Assembly: GCA_037893245.1 (NCBI GenBank)
Contig: JBAIAA010000352.1
Coordinates: forward strand, 3,489,166-3,553,165
Origin: Crossaster papposus
Lineage: Eukaryota > Echinodermata > Asteroidea > Velatida > Solasteridae
Reading direction: 5' to 3'
DNA: 64,000 nt
The position numbers and the translations under genes are program-made. Each line of letters begins with the position of its first letter. The first letter of the stretch is position 1. Under the pieces are notes generated by a model. That model saw only the letters and a program-made list of their open reading frames with translations. It did not search any database and had not been told where the DNA came from. Of the stretch, positions 63,198 to 64,000 are shown piece by piece.

Positions 63198-63917
63198 TTT
63201 GAGGCTGCGATTGCAAAATGCTGTGGTACTACCGTCCATTCTCAAAATAGAAGGGAACAATTTTCTCACGCGAAAATTAAAGAGGTTTTGGCATCCAATC
63301 TTAACATCTTTTCTTTTGTAGTTTAAAAAAAGGTTGTTATTTACCTAAATTTTGACCAAAATTGTATTGAAAATGAAAAAAGCAGTTGAACAAAATTAAC
63401 GTTGACGTACCGTTGCTGCACATGGAGATTGTGCACAAATACTCAAACGACTCGTGAGCGTGGAAGAACTAATGCGATACATTTCAACGTTGGTGGCGCA
63501 CTTTTTGCACCCCCCCCCCCCCCCCCCCCTGCCCCTGCCCGGGGTGGGGGGGGTTCATGCTAGATACCCACTTCCTGTGCAAAATATCTCCCAAATAGTA
63601 ACATGACCCCTGAACCGAGGCTGAAGTGGACGTATTCATATTCAAAAATTTGGGTTTCCATCCTGATTATCACCCCATAGCCATACTATAAGTATTACGC
63701 AGTGCGTGTTCTGAATGTTTCTTACCAACTCGACACGAGAACAGACATGACGAAGGAACTCAGCAACGAAGTGGTCCCGTTTCTCCACTTGTGCCTGTCC
63801 GTGTCCGAGTACTTCCCGCACGGCCCGTACCGCCGGGGCAGACGGTTCCAACGCCCGGTTGACAGCCTGGAGCGTCAAGGCCCAGCCGGCCACGACGAAA
63901 AGCAACAGGGGCGACAT
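55833..63917 (-). CDS. TLCD1/2-like gene copy C, exon 1 frame disrupted
   Basis: Exons 63917-63726, 61492-61410, 58955-58873 and 56219-55833 mirror copy A with the same exon boundaries and phases. Exons 2-4 are open: [40 protein letters not shown] with LLGHHFA, and GIFLLVMVHSYQQGMGAILF to EEAFLMDR. In exon 1 the start [20 protein letters not shown] is kept, but one extra base after RAL (near 63848, CGGTTCC against CGGTCC in copy A) shifts the frame. The [19 protein letters not shown] end is encoded in the other frame. This is either a sequencing error in one base or a pseudogene; the intact exons 2-4 and splice sites favour error or very recent loss. Function as for copy A. Confidence 0.75.
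56360..56580. mobile_element. TTAACCAGTT-ended element, diverged copy 3
   Basis: TTAACCAGTTCGCGCCGGGA at the left and GGCACGAACTGGTTTAA at the right. The interior (CAGGTTCAGG, GGCCTTGCTCG) is diverged from copies 1 and 2. Confidence 0.55.
56760..57960 (-). pseudogene. Decayed non-LTR reverse transcriptase, copy 2
   Basis: Paralogue of 51550-52870: IEKAITQLRLGKSLGSDRIP (57370-57430), ENTPESQCGFQPKRGT (about 57130-57190) and SHEGMWKILACLGHPHKD (about 57010-57065) are seen in shifted frames. Extra internal deletions distinguish it from copy 1. Confidence 0.75.
57961..58872. other. Intron 3 of TLCD copy C, distal part
   Basis: No exon. 58731-58870 resembles 37556-37741 in copy A (TTGACTCCGATTACAA, GTGGTTACAATCAAAAC-like), showing that intron sequence was duplicated with the gene. 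Confidence 0.6.
58873..58955 (-). CDS. TLCD-like copy C, exon 3
   Basis: 83 nt between acceptor CACCCACAG and donor GTAAGG. Encodes (G)YYMYDFCDLVVHNKIGAIW and PLLGHHFA. Confidence 0.86.
58956..61409. other. Intron 2 of TLCD copy C
   Basis: Carries the 610-bp TGTGACC element and the flanking duplicate of 2470-2562. Tandem AAATAAAAA units lie near 61168. No exon was seen. Confidence 0.55.
59738..60347. mobile_element. 610-bp TGTGACCTGTC element at a TA site
   Basis: TGTGACCTGTCACCACAAAA plus GAGTAAAGTCG pairs with CGACTTTACTCT and TTTGTGATGACAGGTCACA. TA is duplicated (59736-59737 and 60348-60349). The empty site is present at 2509. It shows inverted pairs only near the ends. Confidence 0.88.
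61410..61492 (-). CDS. TLCD-like copy C, exon 2
   Basis: 83 nt between acceptor TTCTTTCAG and donor GTAAG. Encodes the same [20 protein letters not shown] as copy A, then ITYAVLI, with one residue changed at the end. Confidence 0.87.
61493..63131. other. Intron 1 of TLCD copy C
   Basis: 61990-62390 contains many TAGTA and AGTACT pieces with an inverted pair GGCATTGGGTCTCTCTG (62101) and CAGAGAGACCCAATGC (62320), likely an old MITE. A SINE-like module follows at 62860-63010. No exon. Confidence 0.55.
62860..63010 (-). repeat. tRNA-derived SINE fragment
   Basis: The plus strand reads GGTACCCATTTACTCCTGGG, GTGCCTTGCCTAAGGGCAC, then GGATTCGAACCC (the complement GGGTTCGAATCC is a B box) and GCAGTAGACCACGACAC. 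The layout, with a conserved AAGTGCCTTGC(C)TAAGG core, is that of SINEs common in marine animals. Confidence 0.6.
63132..63195. repeat. 64-nt uninterrupted G tract
   Basis: Pure G from 63132 to 63195 on the plus strand, followed by CCTTTGAGGCTGCG. The inverted partner copy near 44868 has only a shorter C-rich run. Its length may be imprecise in the assembly. Confidence 0.95.
63196..63720. repeat. Inverted partner of 44080-44900, and flank
   Basis: 63196-63505 matches the complement of 44190-44860. A C run at 63511-63529 and G run at 63546 follow. 63560-63720 is unassigned intron sequence next to exon 1 of copy C. Confidence 0.65.
63726..63917 (-). pseudogene. TLCD-like copy C, exon 1 (frameshifted)
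   Basis: The ATG at 63917 corresponds to the second methionine of copy A; the first is GTC here. One extra base near 63848 breaks the frame, while the donor GTAAG and the KWRN-type end are preserved. Copy C also lacks a three-base piece within the linker, which does not affect the frame. Confidence 0.8.
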
Positions 63918-64000
63918 GTTGACAGCAGCCAAAACTCGGCAGGGTCTAAGATAAGAGTAAGGGTGATAAACGTCTTGGTGCACCCACAGAGCATGCAGTC

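Overview
The window is eukaryotic genomic DNA. It has spliced genes with GT-AG introns, long A+T-rich non-coding stretches, and a dense load of small inverted-repeat transposons and LINE remnants. Gene content (an XAF1/TRAFD1-like TRAF-type zinc-finger gene, a tandem TLCD1/2-like family, a THAP fragment) and the repeats (tRNA-like SINE modules, terminal-inverted-repeat elements with TTAA or TA target sites) fit a marine invertebrate deuterostome, most likely an echinoderm. The species cannot be fixed from sequence alone.

Layout. 1-2418 is an 81-bp satellite whose unit contains a telomere-like TTAACCCTAACCCC core. 2.4-7.4 kb is intergenic and consists largely of nested MITEs and a C-rich tract; a possible 50-residue secretory or membrane micro-ORF sits at 7555-7707. 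From 26378 down to 7982 on the minus strand runs a five-exon XAF1/TRAFD1-like gene (332 aa, reconstructed from canonical splice sites with a consistent phase at every junction). Its 14-kb second intron hosts a run of CACGTGACGTCAC-bearing repeats, a 5'-truncated jockey/CR1-type LINE (12516-15.5 kb), and, on the opposite strand, an intact multi-exon gene (17605-21461, 957 aa) encoding a transposase-like protein. That gene has a probable non-coding first exon and a dense cluster of GTTCGTAAC motifs upstream.

26.4-34.7 kb is transposon-rich intergenic DNA: nested MITEs, tRNA-derived modules, and a second decayed LINE interrupted by a 1-kb insert.

34.7-64 kb is a tandem-duplicated TLCD1/2-like locus on the minus strand. 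Copy A (exons 42270 to 34744, 250 aa) is complete. Copy C (63917 to 55833) has all four exons but a one-base frame disruption in exon 1. An extra, open terminal exon (copy B, 48384-48767) lies between them inside a local segmental duplication. Introns and spacers carry a 12-bp minisatellite (36001-36705), a 17-bp SalI-containing minisatellite (50028-50431, with an inverted relic at 51.4 kb), two paralogous decayed reverse-transcriptase relics, a THAP-domain fragment, and several TTAA-bounded elements.

The points most worth following are the intron-nested 957-aa transposase-like gene with its motif cluster, the duplicated TLCD terminal exon that could act as an alternative 3' exon, the recurrent head-to-head TTAA element dimers, and a filled/empty site pair that dates one MITE insertion.
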